Notes under the pieces: generated by a model
What the model saw: the letters and a program-made list of their open reading frames with translations, nothing else
Database searches by the model: none
Told to the model about the DNA's origin: nothing
DNA from: Embiotoca jacksoni
Lineage: Eukaryota; Chordata; Actinopteri; Embiotocidae
Direction of reading: 5' to 3'
Length of the DNA: 64,000 nt
Assembly (NCBI GenBank): GCA_022577435.1
Contig: JAKOON010000004.1
Coordinates: forward strand, 839,501-903,500
Position numbers and translations under genes: made by a program
Shown: positions 49,022 to 60,272 of the stretch, in pieces
Position numbering within the stretch: the stretch's first letter is position 1
Layout of the letters: every line of letters begins with the position of its first letter

Positions 49022-52000
49022 TTGGGAATGCAGTGGAGCTGATAATGGGGTCAGGTCATTTTATGGGATGTGCAGTAATTATCACCAGCTGTCAAAGCCT
49101 TCCATAGTAAAACATAACCAATACCATGAACTCATTCAGAGTAGGGTTTGTTGTTGAGGCAACACTCACACCACATGTTTGTCAGTAAGATGTGTTGGGC
49201 TGAAGAAATGGTTCATCCTGACAGATCGTGCTTCTTTACTTTATGTCACAATGTCAGAGAAATCCACTTGTGGAAAAAGCAATTTAAATTATTCATTTTA
49301 AATTTGTTATTTTTGAGGGAGATGGAAAATAAATCAGCTAAAAGGCATCGTGAAGTAAGAAGTTATCTTGTAAACTGTTTAGTGTGTTACTGACATCAGT
49401 GGGTGTTTCCTCCTGTTCAACTGTTCCCTCCATGTTTTTGCTCTCTTCCAAACATCCTTCCTCGTTAGCACTTCACTGCAGAGACTCATTCTGTATCAAG
49501 TCACTCTCACAGCTTTTCCATATTAATGGCAGAGTATAATTAAACAGGTAAACTCTCACCACCCTCAACCCTTAGTGGGAAACATCACCATGGTTACAGA
49601 TATGTATATGGCTTGCCCAATTAGCTGTTGAACTATATTATGTGCAGTTTATCTGTGAGTAACATCCATAAACTGATAATGTCCTCCAAACAAGTACACA
49701 TAAGCATGAGCTACAAAATTAGCTAAATAATGACTATCAAATGAGCAGCGCATTCCTCTTTTAAATCTGCTGCATCAACAGATCAAATTCTCATGGTCCC
49801 AAATTATCATCCAAACATGGAGCATCCTTCGCTCTGCAGAATGTTTCAGTGTCTCTGAGCTCCTGGTTTTGGTTTTAAGGCTGAAGTTTTTACGGTCTCA
49901 CCACTTTCACCCGTTTCAGCTGCAGTCAGCACATTTTTGAAATCAAAACAAGCTATTGTGAACCCGTCCTGATGCTACACACCAAGCAGCAAACTCCAGA
50001 CAGGAAATCTTAGCAGCGAGCTGGTGAACACTGGAACATTTAGCTGCTAAAGAGTCAGATATTGTCAACATTTAACATTACATGTTATATTTAACATTCA
50101 TAACGTGAAGACATCATGGCCACATGTTGTTCTTCTTAAGCTGCTGTGTTCACAGCTTTATGGTCTGCCTGCAAGGGGCAAACAAATGATTAAATGTGAC
50201 ATCAACTGTCTGATCTTGTCCAAATGTACTATAAAAATAATTTTAAGTAAAATGTGTGAATGGCTTATATACATACACAAGATCATATTTGGGAAAGTAG
50301 CCAAACTTTTTCTCCAATGATGTTTCCCATTTGCCGGCATGTGATGTTCTGTGTAGCTTTAGTCTAATAAGTCAGCCCTGATTGAGAATTTAATGCCGGC
50401 TGACAGCTCTTATTAGGATGGACTCCCCGTGCAAACTGAGATGGATGGACGATACGGGCCAAAAAGAAATTGAGCCTCAGTATCTTGTTGGAGATTTTAC
50501 CGGAGCTCTGCCAGCTTCTTGGCGATGTAGAATGGATTCTGTATAACTTACATGTATGAGGAGTATATCTACAAGGTGAGCACAAATATGAAGTTGATCA
50601 TTTTTAATCTCTTTGATTTTGGACAATACCAAAGCATGAGTTTGAACGGCCTCCAGCTCATAATTTTGTGAGTAGTTGTAACTTCTCATTGCAAATTATT
50701 GTTTTCTGTAAATTTAGACTGTGAGAAGAACAATAAACACAATCAGTCCAGCACGAGTGATTTTAATGGAGGAAGACAGTCTGGCGGAGCGCAGAAGTGC
50801 ATGATTAGCAGCGTGTGCGAGCCGAACATGTCATATTCCAGCACTGTGAACTGCTGATGAATTTGAATGGCAGGGTATCCATGACAACTGTTACAAATGA
50901 GTGAGTGAGCAGTACTGCATCCTCATTTAGTTGAGAGAACCAGTATGTCAAATGGGGCATGTAGAATATTAGTGTCAGTGATTGACATTGTTCAGATCTC
51001 TCAGTTCATGTGAACAATGAGCTGAATAATGAGACCAGAAGCATTACACCGTGTGGGCCTTAAAGGAGCAGCGAAGTATTGTTTCTGCAGACTGCCTGGC
51101 TTTAAGCACGTGGTTCATTTGCATTCAGACTGCAGAACAACAGTCATGAGATATTACAGTTGAACTGTGCAGACGTCCCACTGCATTAAAAAACATTGAT
51201 CTTTTTAGCCTAAAACCTGCAGTTTCATTTATGGTCAGGACTGTGTGATCAATATTATCCAAATAGTGTATATGTTTGGAGTTCTATGATTAGCTATGAG
51301 AAAGACACTTCCCATATCTCTTTTATTCTAAGATCAAATGTGCATTTAGCACAAAGCATACCTGAAAAGACTCCAAACACTCATGAACCTAAAAATGTAT
51401 GTAAAGCAAAGTAGTGTTGTAGTAACTGTATTTTACCACAAGATGGTCTGTAGGTCCACTGAGAGGGCGGCGGTGGCTTGACAAGAATATTTCATTGAAG
51501 CTGCTTCTGTTCCACTCAGCTGGAGGAGGCAGCGAGATCACCTATTTGCTAACAATGTTTTGAATATTGCTAAGTTACACCAAACCCTCTGCAGAGGCTC
51601 TGCTTTAACTGGTAACTCCACTACCTCACAACCAGATGAATTAAAAATATAAACGATTGTAACGTATTAAATCCAAATAAACACGTTGTGCTTCTAAAAC
51701 AACATGAATAATAGATTCATTAGGACTCCACTGCAAATCCTTTGACTCTGTTATTAATCTCTCATGAGCTCCACTTTAGTTCAAGCTGATGTGACTTTTG
51801 ATTGTATGTGCTTACGCCACCAGACACTGCACTGCTGCAAAGATTAATTAATTATGATACATTTTGCATAATGGGCACTTGTGTTAAGTACACAATTTCA
51901 GTTAACATAAATCACTATGGGCAGTCGGGTAATTGATGTTGGGAGAACAATCTTTTGGGTGACTTTGATTTTGCACCAACCGCTGTGGAGCATAACCAAA

Positions 52001-52696
52001 GCTTTCCAGTCTAATGGATGAACAGCAGGTCCTTCATTGGGGCCCGAGCACCGAGCACCGGTGCGAAAGCTCTCTTGTATTTCGTAAAGATGTTGGTCGT
52101 TAGTCGTCGTTCTTCTTCTTACGTAAAGTGATTTTCCTTTTTGGAGGTTTTATCATATTCAAAAACTCATGAAAGTGGAAACACATTTGTCTCCAGGCGA
52201 AAAATTTCATATTCTCGTGGAGTCGCGAGTGGGCGTGGCCAAATGGCTCGAGAGCGCCCCCTAAAGAGATGCCCCGGCGGCCACATTTACCTAATTTCAC
52301 GACATCAGGTGGACACGTGTATCACACCTAGACGCACAAAAAAGTTACATTACACTATTACGTCAACTCGACAGGAAGTCCACCATTTTGAATTTAGTTG
52401 CCATTTTGGGCGATTACTTGGACGTTGTACTTTGTCGAACTCCTCCGAGGGATTTGGTCCGACCGACTTGAATTTAGTTTCTATGGATAGAAAACATGTT
52501 TGGGATTAAAAGTTATCAAAATAATTCGTTTTCGTCGATGTGTGTTCCCGTGAGAGGTGGCCATTTTGAGTGTCTCGCCATGAAACTACGAGTTGCTTTA
52601 AATCTTATGTACATGGACCGACCTTCTCCAAACATCACAGGTATGATAACAGCCCCGCCCTGAAGACCCCTGTGGGGTAATATTCCCTCATAGTCA

Positions 52697-52715
52697 TAGC
52701 GCCCCCTGTTGGCCA
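52697..52715 (-). promoter_or_regulatory. CTCF-consensus match inside the dispersed repeat
   Basis: The minus strand reads TGGCCAACAGGGGGCGCTA, differing at one of 19 positions from the extended CTCF consensus TGGCCACCAGGGGGCGCTA. It sits in the middle of the 1.1-kb repeat. Confidence 0.5.
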
Positions 52716-52995
52716 CTGGAAATGACACTTTTCATACTTTCACATTCTACGTCGAGCTGGTTGATCCCATGAACGTAAAGTCGGGTCACAATAACCTAAA
52801 CATGTAGTTGATGATATATTGAGACTTTGTCGCCGTGACGATGTGGCAAAGTTTGATGTCTCGCCGTGACACAGGAAGTTGATGTTTAAGGTCAAAGGAT
52901 GCTTGAAACCTCACGAAACGTGTCACATACATCCGGCGTGGTGAGACGATACATCTGATGTGTTTTGCGAGCGGGTGTGGCCAACCGGCTCGCCA

Positions 52996-53009
52996 GCGCC
53001 CCCTGCTGG
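52996..53009 (-). promoter_or_regulatory. Second CTCF-core match inside the dispersed repeat
   Basis: The minus strand reads CCAGCAGGGGGCGC, fitting the 14-bp core CCASYAGRKGGCRS at every position. It has the same orientation as the match at 52697-52715. Binding is not shown. Confidence 0.5.
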
Positions 53010-56000
53010 AGACAGGAAACGAGACAAAAATAGCAACTTTAAGCGGGTATACGCGGTCCCTCACGTGCTGCACGTCGGGGGGACGGCTTCGGGGTGACGG
53101 CTTCGGGGAGGCGGCGCGCCGGAGTGCGAGGGCCCATACATCACTGCTTGCAGTTTTAATTTTGCATTATGTTTCTGTTGCTCACTTGTATGTTAATGTT
53201 AATGATACAGTAAATTAAAGTGTCTCATGACCGCCCTGTTAATTCATGTGTGCCAAGTGTTGTATGTTTGCGCTGATACATTTATCAAATTGAACTCTAT
53301 GAACCTCAACTCTACTAGATTGATGAAGTGCTCAGATGTTCAATTTAACACTGTGCTCTAAGTTCAGTGCTTGGAGGTGGTTGGAGTTGGACTTTATTTC
53401 TTGATAGAAATGCTTTGTGTTATTCTTGCACTTTTCACAGCAATAGTTTGCGTCATTCTGTATCATATTGAATCATATCGTTTGGGTGCTTGCATCAATG
53501 CTGAACCAAACAAGTCAGTCCATATTTTGATTTAAACCCGAGTTGACATGTTTTGTCACCAGCAGCACGCTTGAGTAAAAAACTGCAAAGTTAAATTCAC
53601 CATTTTTTTTTTATAGGCCAATGGTTTCTCCAACCAACATTAATTACAGATATCAATACTCATATAAATGCTTTCACTGGTTTGCAGAAGATGCCTCTAG
53701 AGAACAATATATTATTGTCTTTAAATTGCATTTAAAACTAAAGCAAATGGAAATGTAAGTCCATTAAATCAGATCATTACAGGAAAGGAATCATTATCAA
53801 ATCCAGCTAGGAATTTTGTGAATTGTCACAGCCATAGCACATAGCACACATGTTTAGGAATAAAGTGTATGTCTGTATTTATCATTTATTACAATAGGTT
53901 TAATTTTTATTGCTAATGTGAATGATTTCCTGAATGGAAAATCCCTTTATGTATTTGCACTAACCTGGTAAAACCAATTAACATGAACTAAGCATAGTTT
54001 AGTGGGGAATGTTGACAACTTCTAGATCTTTATAAATGCACATTATGTAAAACTCAATCAGCTCATGCAGGTTCATACATATATAGCAAGTTGGTAGACA
54101 TAATAAGAGACAGAATCTTCTTAATTTGTAATAATTCATTTTTTATTTCAAGTCAAAATGACCTGATGGGTGAATCACACAAACACTGATGAAGAGGCAT
54201 CAGAGAGTCTTTTTGACGACAGTATTTTTGCATCATGATGAGCACTGATATTTATGCCTCTGTAGTCGTTTTACTGCCCAATAGTCACTTCTACTATTCG
54301 CCAGGAACTTTTGGAGACGTGCCGTTGAGTTGAATCAATTCAGTTTTGGAGTGTCCAAGATGGTTGCTTCTATAATATGAGTGAAGGCCAGCATACTAAG
54401 TCAGGGCATGACTAACTAGTAGGCCTTATCCAAAATGCTGGGGTGCTGCTGAATATGGAAAGAAGAGGTTTGGAGCTGCTTGGTCTTATAACAGCTTGGA
54501 GCAGAGACATGACCAGAATGAGATGGAACAATGTTGTTTAAATATTTCTGACTGATGAATGTGAAAGGTCTGACAAGTGTGAAAAGCACAGGACACTGGG
54601 ATGATTAACACAGATAAACAGTCAGAAAAGAAAGACAACTTTGACATCTGTGATCCATGTGAAGAGAGAATATATTATGTGGTAGAATTAACGATAAGTG
54701 TTTATACCACATAATAATTAATAAAAAAAAAACCTCAAAAACATTTAATTAATGTATTTTGACAGTAAAAAGCAAGTGACTCTTCTCCAATGCCTTTTAT
54801 CTTGTTTATTTCCCATCATTTACCATTAAATCTGCTCTCTGTCCTCATTCAGATCAACAGAGATTTGGACAAATTTGTAATTAGGCAATTGGCGACACTG
54901 AGTATTTTATTGACAGTAATGTAGGTCACCCTTCCTTGAGTCATGGTGCTTAGTCTTTTGTCACTTGAGACAGTTATTTTTAGGTTATTTTTGAGTTTCC
55001 ATCGTGGCTATTGGTGCCGAGATTGGGTGTCAGGCATGACTATGTCAGAGGACAAGCAGGGGCTAAATATACGCCCTGTTGCTATGAATGTTGGTGATGT
55101 TTTTTGCACAAATTGATTGTGTCATTGTCTCAGCAGCTTCTTTCAGACATATCGCTCGTGAAAGCCATGTGAACATTTCCAGGTGAATTGACTGATGAGA
55201 TCTCAGGGTTATTCTTGAACACTCACTCTGTTACCACGACGTGTCAACGTTTGTGTGCCCTGATAGTTGTTTCCTTCAGGCAGGATTTGTCAGAAATGCA
55301 TGTGTCGATCTTTGAAGTGATTTTTTTTTTTCCTCCTCTTCTTTTTTGCAGCTCGTTGGTCACACTGAGCTTCACAGGTTAAGAGATAAAGTCTTATGAG
55401 GTAGGGGTTAACGTTCTGGGTGATTGTTATACAGAAACCTGATGCCCTAATGGATGGACAGCAGTGGGTGGAGGCGGTTAGGATTCATGTACTGTATTTG
55501 CCACAGTCTCACATCACAGGAAACGCATACCTGCCATTCCATTTTAACAATGTTCCTCCTCTGCAAGAAGATTTAAGGAAGTTTACCTGTAATATTTGTT
55601 TCTGTAGGTATTTTTTCCACATAAAAGTTAAGTGGCTCAGATTGTGGTTGGATGCGTGAAGCAGAACAGCACAGCGGCAGTAATATTGTGTAATTTTAAT
55701 AATTTTAGAGAGTAATCCTCCAAAGAAACCGGGTCACTCTGTTGTTAATGCTTTATAATCCTCCTTTGGATGCCACAGATCTAATTATGGTGTGAATTAG
55801 TATGTACTTCACTTAATTCTCGATTTTTTTTTTTGCTTGCTATGATCTGGTGTCAATCATGAGCAGATGGGTGTTACATTGATGTCTCTAAATGAAAGGT
55901 TGAGATTTATATTTTGATTTATTTTATTGTTTTTTCCAAACAGTGTTTTTTTTGCTGCTGCATTTAAAGGACAGGTGGTGAATATTACCTGTGGTTGTTG

Positions 56001-56967
56001 AGACTTTTCTTTGGTTACTGAAGCGTTTCCTTGGGTTATGGTCAATGAGTTGCAGTCTCATTGCCCTAGTTCAGCAAACATGTTGAAATATTTAAAATGC
56101 CTTGATGCATTCTGGTCACATGTTAACCTTCAGAGGGAGGGAGAGGCAAACAGGACAGATTTTCACTGCAATTGTGCATGATGCAATGAGTGTGTGTATT
56201 TTGCTGCTGTTATTGTGCACTATATGTGTTAATTGGATCCACCAAAAAGTTAACCTTTTAAGCAATATTTGGTTGCCAGTGCAAAGCTGTGGTATTACCA
56301 GTTGATTTGTGAGAAATGATTAAAGGAGCTTGACACCAAAGCAGGTCCTAAACAAAGTGAAATATCATGACTGAATTTACAATATTCACAATAACTGAAC
56401 GCCCAATTAATGCCAACTTTTCTTCCTCTTGATCCATTTGTTTAATTTAGAGTATGAACTGAAAGCAAAGGCCTTTTTCACAGCTGATATTTTGACTTGT
56501 TGTAAGGAAATCAGACTGAGGTGTATTACGATGGCTGCATTCCACTTAGGGAAGGTCCTGCTTTTGTGCATGTTGGTTCACTGTCATGCTTTACTGGGAC
56601 ACTTAATGGAACGAAGCCATCATTAATACACCTATAGATTACCTACCGTGATGAGTCAAAATGTTTGCCATGAAAAAGGTCTATAACAAGAATGTGGAAG
56701 AATCACAAACTTTTTCCAATAATGATGAAGTCAGAATTAAATGTGCAGCACTGGGAACCTTGTGGTGTTATTGTCCAACTTTTTATTTTGCTGTTCAACA
56801 AGAAAACTCTTCTAAAAGGTTTTCAGTGTAGTGCTGCTCATTTATTGGACATCTCTTTTCCAAAGTTAGCGTCATATTGATTGATAGTCACCCAAGAGAC
56901 ACAGGACTGAGCTGCACCAGCCTGCAAGTAAATCTTGAAAAGCAATGCAAGTGCAATGTTGAATATC

Positions 56968-56971
<4 letters not shown>

Positions 56972-57024
<53 letters not shown>
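56972..57024 (+). repeat. (TG)n microsatellite
   Basis: About 53 bp of alternating TG. It is one arm of an inverted pair with the (CA)n run that starts at 57171. Confidence 0.95.
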
Positions 57025-57025
<1 letters not shown>

Positions 57026-57167
57026 GTTGTTGCTGTATGACCATGCTCAAAGTGTTCCCTTTGCAACTGGCTTCAGTCATGAGGAAAGATCAACCACGCT
57101 GCTTTATTAACATACATCCAATTACTGCGCAGAGAAACCTATGGGTGCCTAAACACAAAGACACACT

Positions 57168-57170
<3 letters not shown>

Positions 57171-57220
<50 letters not shown>
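57171..57220 (+). repeat. (CA)n microsatellite
   Basis: About 50 bp of alternating AC/CA. It lies about 146 bp after the (TG)n run and is complementary to it. The intervening DNA is unique. Confidence 0.95.
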
Positions 57221-57222
<2 letters not shown>

Positions 57223-58289
57223 AGTGGACAGAGCTCAGAAACACTGATACTGAAACAATGCTTGTGTTTTAATGGTGTGAGCTCTGAAAGCTGCAGGCAG
57301 GATACTTGCTCTCTGTGTATTAGAGACTGCAGTGCAACATAAAGCGTCTGTTTATTTTACAGACATTTCAGTGTTTTTTGATGAATGAGTCAATTCCTCT
57401 GGTGTCAACATGTGAGAAAGTGAGAATGTTTGGACAGACAGTATTTGAGAGTGTGAAAGCTGTGTTATGCAGTTTGATGTGTATTTTTCCATAGCAGCTG
57501 CTGTACGTACAGTATAGTGATGCATTTTCTCCTAATTGGCAGTGCAGTTGGTCTTCAATACAGAGAAAGTCTGGATCAAGGGCAGTGTTGGATTGTATTT
57601 ACCATATTGTTCGTGACAAAATGATGTTTCTGCGCAGTAAACTGACAGTAATTCATTTGAAAGTATTTTCATATATTTTTGGGCAGTGAGATAGACTCCA
57701 AAAAGAAAAGAAAAGAACACGAAGAGCCAATTACACAGAGAATGATGAGTGCACGAAAGAGGAGACAGAGCTGCAATATAAATCAGACATTCGTCTCCAA
57801 GAGATTCACACATGAGCTGCCTCCATTCTGTCCATCAGCATTCTCCAATGAGGCATTTCTTAACGGCCGGCTTTGGACAGCTGGGGATGAAAGATTGGAG
57901 CTTTGACCAAAATCCTTCTGTCTTCAGAGTCTTATGAGGTGTTAACACATGGTCTGGTTCTGGGATGTACAGTAAGCAAGAGCAACTGTAAGTCTGGAGG
58001 GACAAATCTGTAAACTCATGGAGCTTATGTTTCTTTAGTCAGTACAATGTGTGTGAGTGTGAGGTGCTACAAATTCTATTGAAATGATTTGGCTGATGTG
58101 TTACAGCGGCTATAATCAATATTTTTCTCATAATAATAAACCAAGTAACTAATGTGTCAGTAGTAACACGTAGAGACTCACAGAAAAGGACCGCAGACTG
58201 CAGTTTCCTCATCTTAAAACAGACATGAGGCTGGTATTTATCTTCTCATCTAACTTTTGGTAAGAAAGTGAAGAAATGTGTTAAGAGAA

Positions 58290-58505
58290 GAAATGATGAT
58301 CAATTAGTCGATGGACAGGAAATTAATTGCCATCTAGTTTGATAACTGGTCACTCGTTTTGAGTCATTTTTTAATAAAACATTTTTTTTTAATCTTTGCT
58401 TCCAGCATCTCAAATGGGAATATTTTCTGGTTCCTTAATATCGATTAATCAAAGTATAATTGGCAGATTAATCAATGATGAAATAATTATTAGTCGCAGC
58501 CCTAA
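58290..58505 (+). mobile_element. MITE-like element, copy 1 (one terminus missing)
   Basis: The sequence carries phrases typical of an abundant fish non-autonomous DNA element, probably hAT-type: caattagtcgatggacagg, then gttttgagtcattttttaa, then atattttctggttccttaat, then tcgattaatc, ending ttagtcgcagccctaaa. The right terminus is clear. No matching left terminus is seen, so it is truncated or decayed. The order of phrases shows it is the same family as copy 2, in inverse orientation. The family assignment is from memory of fish repeats. Confidence 0.55.
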
Positions 58506-60014
58506 AATGTACAATATGTCCCAAAATCATGCTTCACTGCTTCTCATTTTGTTGTGTCCCAGGATTATTTGTGTGATCAGAAAATGATAAATCTGTCTAT
58601 AAAGGTGTATTATCCGTTTTTTCAGACTTTTCTGTATTTTTTTCCCTTTTTTCTTAGTTAAAAAAAAAAAGATTAATAGATATGAACTTTTAAGGGCTCC
58701 TCTCTCTTTAACAAAGGGACGTAAGTAGATTCTTGATTTGAATAAGTATTAGGCCAGTGCTGACAGTCACTGCAGCACATTATTGTCATGACTAGGCTGC
58801 TACACAACATTAAAATGACTTGATTCAAATACTGTGATTGTGTTGTACAGATGTGTTTGCTGTTGGTATTCAGTGATTTAGTGATCGTGTTGGAAACCAC
58901 CTTTCTGCAGCAGCCAGTGACCCAACACCAAACTAAATATATCAGGGACAAACATAGAGTCTGGGAAGCTTTAACTGCCTTCTAAATACTGTAAACGACG
59001 TCGCGTCTGAAATAAACATCTAATCTGTGCACAGCAGCACTAAAATGTCAAAACTAGACATGTTGGCATGACAGTTAGCAAAGATTTCCTGTACAGCAAT
59101 AGTAGCACTGCTGGTGACCCGAGCAACAACACCTGCATTATTCTGCAAGTGGTAGTGGGAGAGATGAGATCACAGTGTCAGTTTAAAAGTGAGCATAGAT
59201 ATTTTGAAGACAGTTGGAAAAGACTTATTTTCTTCTGGTGGAAGAAGCCCCCGCGAGGATCTTTGCTTTTACTTTTGTTTCCTGTCTCTCATATGCCTGT
59301 TAAGCATTTCCTCTCTTACAAGAATTTGATTTCAGCCCGTAAAGTGTTTTGATGTGAGGGTTCAGCTTAGTGTGAGGAAGCTCCTTGCTGCAGGTTCCAA
59401 GCAGAAAAGATGGCACAGCCTCGATTCCAGACTTGTTCGATCAAATTTTCCAAAGAAGCAGCAGGAGAAGCACCTCCGGCGGCCTATTTCATTTGCAAAC
59501 AATTCGAAAATCAAAGGAGAGGCATTTCTGAACCCTGTGGTGCCGATTAGCAGCTAAGCAGTATACCCTCACTGTTATCATTTTGCTTCCCCCTAAGAGC
59601 TATTAGATATATACAGATAAAGAAGGATGCATATTATCTATGAAACATTCCTGTATCCATTGTTGTGTCCATGAGTTTTATTCTAGTGCAGCTGATAAGA
59701 CCAAAGAACACAACGCATCTTTTATCTACTGTGGATCTTTTCTCCACAACTTTCCAAGCACATTTTTTTTTTAACCTTTGACTAATTGCTTCTTAAGAAT
59801 ATTTCATTTACGTTGTATTTGTGCTTATTTTCAGTCGTGTCCTATTTGTTAATTTATTACCGCTAAAACGAAAGCTTTGAGCTGAATCTTCTAATTCATC
59901 TGTCTCCTGAAAAGCATTTGTAGCTTCTCCAAAGAAAACATCACAGATTCACATCACATGATAATAATAGTCGTGAGGTACCAACAGTAGTACGCACTGT
60001 ATATTGATCATTAT

Positions 60015-60272
60015 GGAGCTGCAACAGTTAGTCGGTAGAAAATGAATTGGTAACTGTCAACTGACTATTTGTTTCTGCCATTTTTCAATTGGGAACATTT
60101 TCTAGTTGTCTTTGTTTGTTTTTTTATTAATGCTAATTGAAGATATTACTGTGGGCTCTGAGTAAAAGTGCATTACATTTTTGGACAATTTTAGACGAAA
60201 CAATTTATCAATTAATCGATCAACTAAAAAAAATAATCAGCAGATACATCAAAAATTTAAGTTGCAGTCCTC
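60015..60272 (+). mobile_element. MITE-like element, copy 2, with both short inverted termini
   Basis: It begins with gagctgcaac followed by agttagtcgg, and ends with attaatcgat, aaataatcag and gttgcagtcc. The ends form an imperfect inverted repeat (GAGCTGCAAC against GTTGCAGTCC, 8 of 10 paired). The interior contains attgggaacattttctagtt, the counterpart of the copy 1 phrase around gggaatattttctggtt. At about 258 bp with no coding capacity it fits a MITE. Confidence 0.6.

Larger units (their letters stand above)
45300..52038. other. Intergenic region upstream of csrnp3, first part
   Basis: About 6.7 kb with no coding exon I can support. It contains a CTCF-like motif at 46043-46061 and a (TG)25 microsatellite at 48971-49020. 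Open frames are short and family-less. By synteny a sodium-channel gene would be the next neighbour to the right, but none of its exons is seen. Confidence 0.5.
52039..53160. mobile_element. GC-rich 1.1-kb dispersed repeat of teleost type
   Basis: A block of high GC and CpG content lies in AT-rich surroundings. It starts at GGGGCCCGAGCACCG and ends near GAGGGCCCATACATCACTGC followed by a TTGCAGTTTTAAT tail. The ends share a short imperfect inverted GGGCCC..GCAC sequence. Internal phrases repeat: gggcgtggcc, then ggctcg, then gcgccccct occur at about 52230-52262 and again near 52974-53004. Similar sequences are common in fish genomes, where they are often mis-called as short proteins. I cannot name the class; no transposase or reverse transcriptase is visible, so it is non-autonomous. 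Open frames inside it (52141-52509 plus, 52516-52728 minus, 52786-53073 minus) are by-products. Confidence 0.65.
53161..58289. other. Intergenic region, second part
   Basis: About 5.1 kb of AT-rich sequence. It contains paired (TG)n and (CA)n tracts (listed separately) and T runs such as about 55320-55331. No exon, RNA gene or further transposon was recognised. Confidence 0.5.

Noticed and set aside
52141..53218. Several open frames of 70-122 codons
   Set aside because: All lie in or at the edge of the GC-rich dispersed repeat, a known source of false gene calls in fish.
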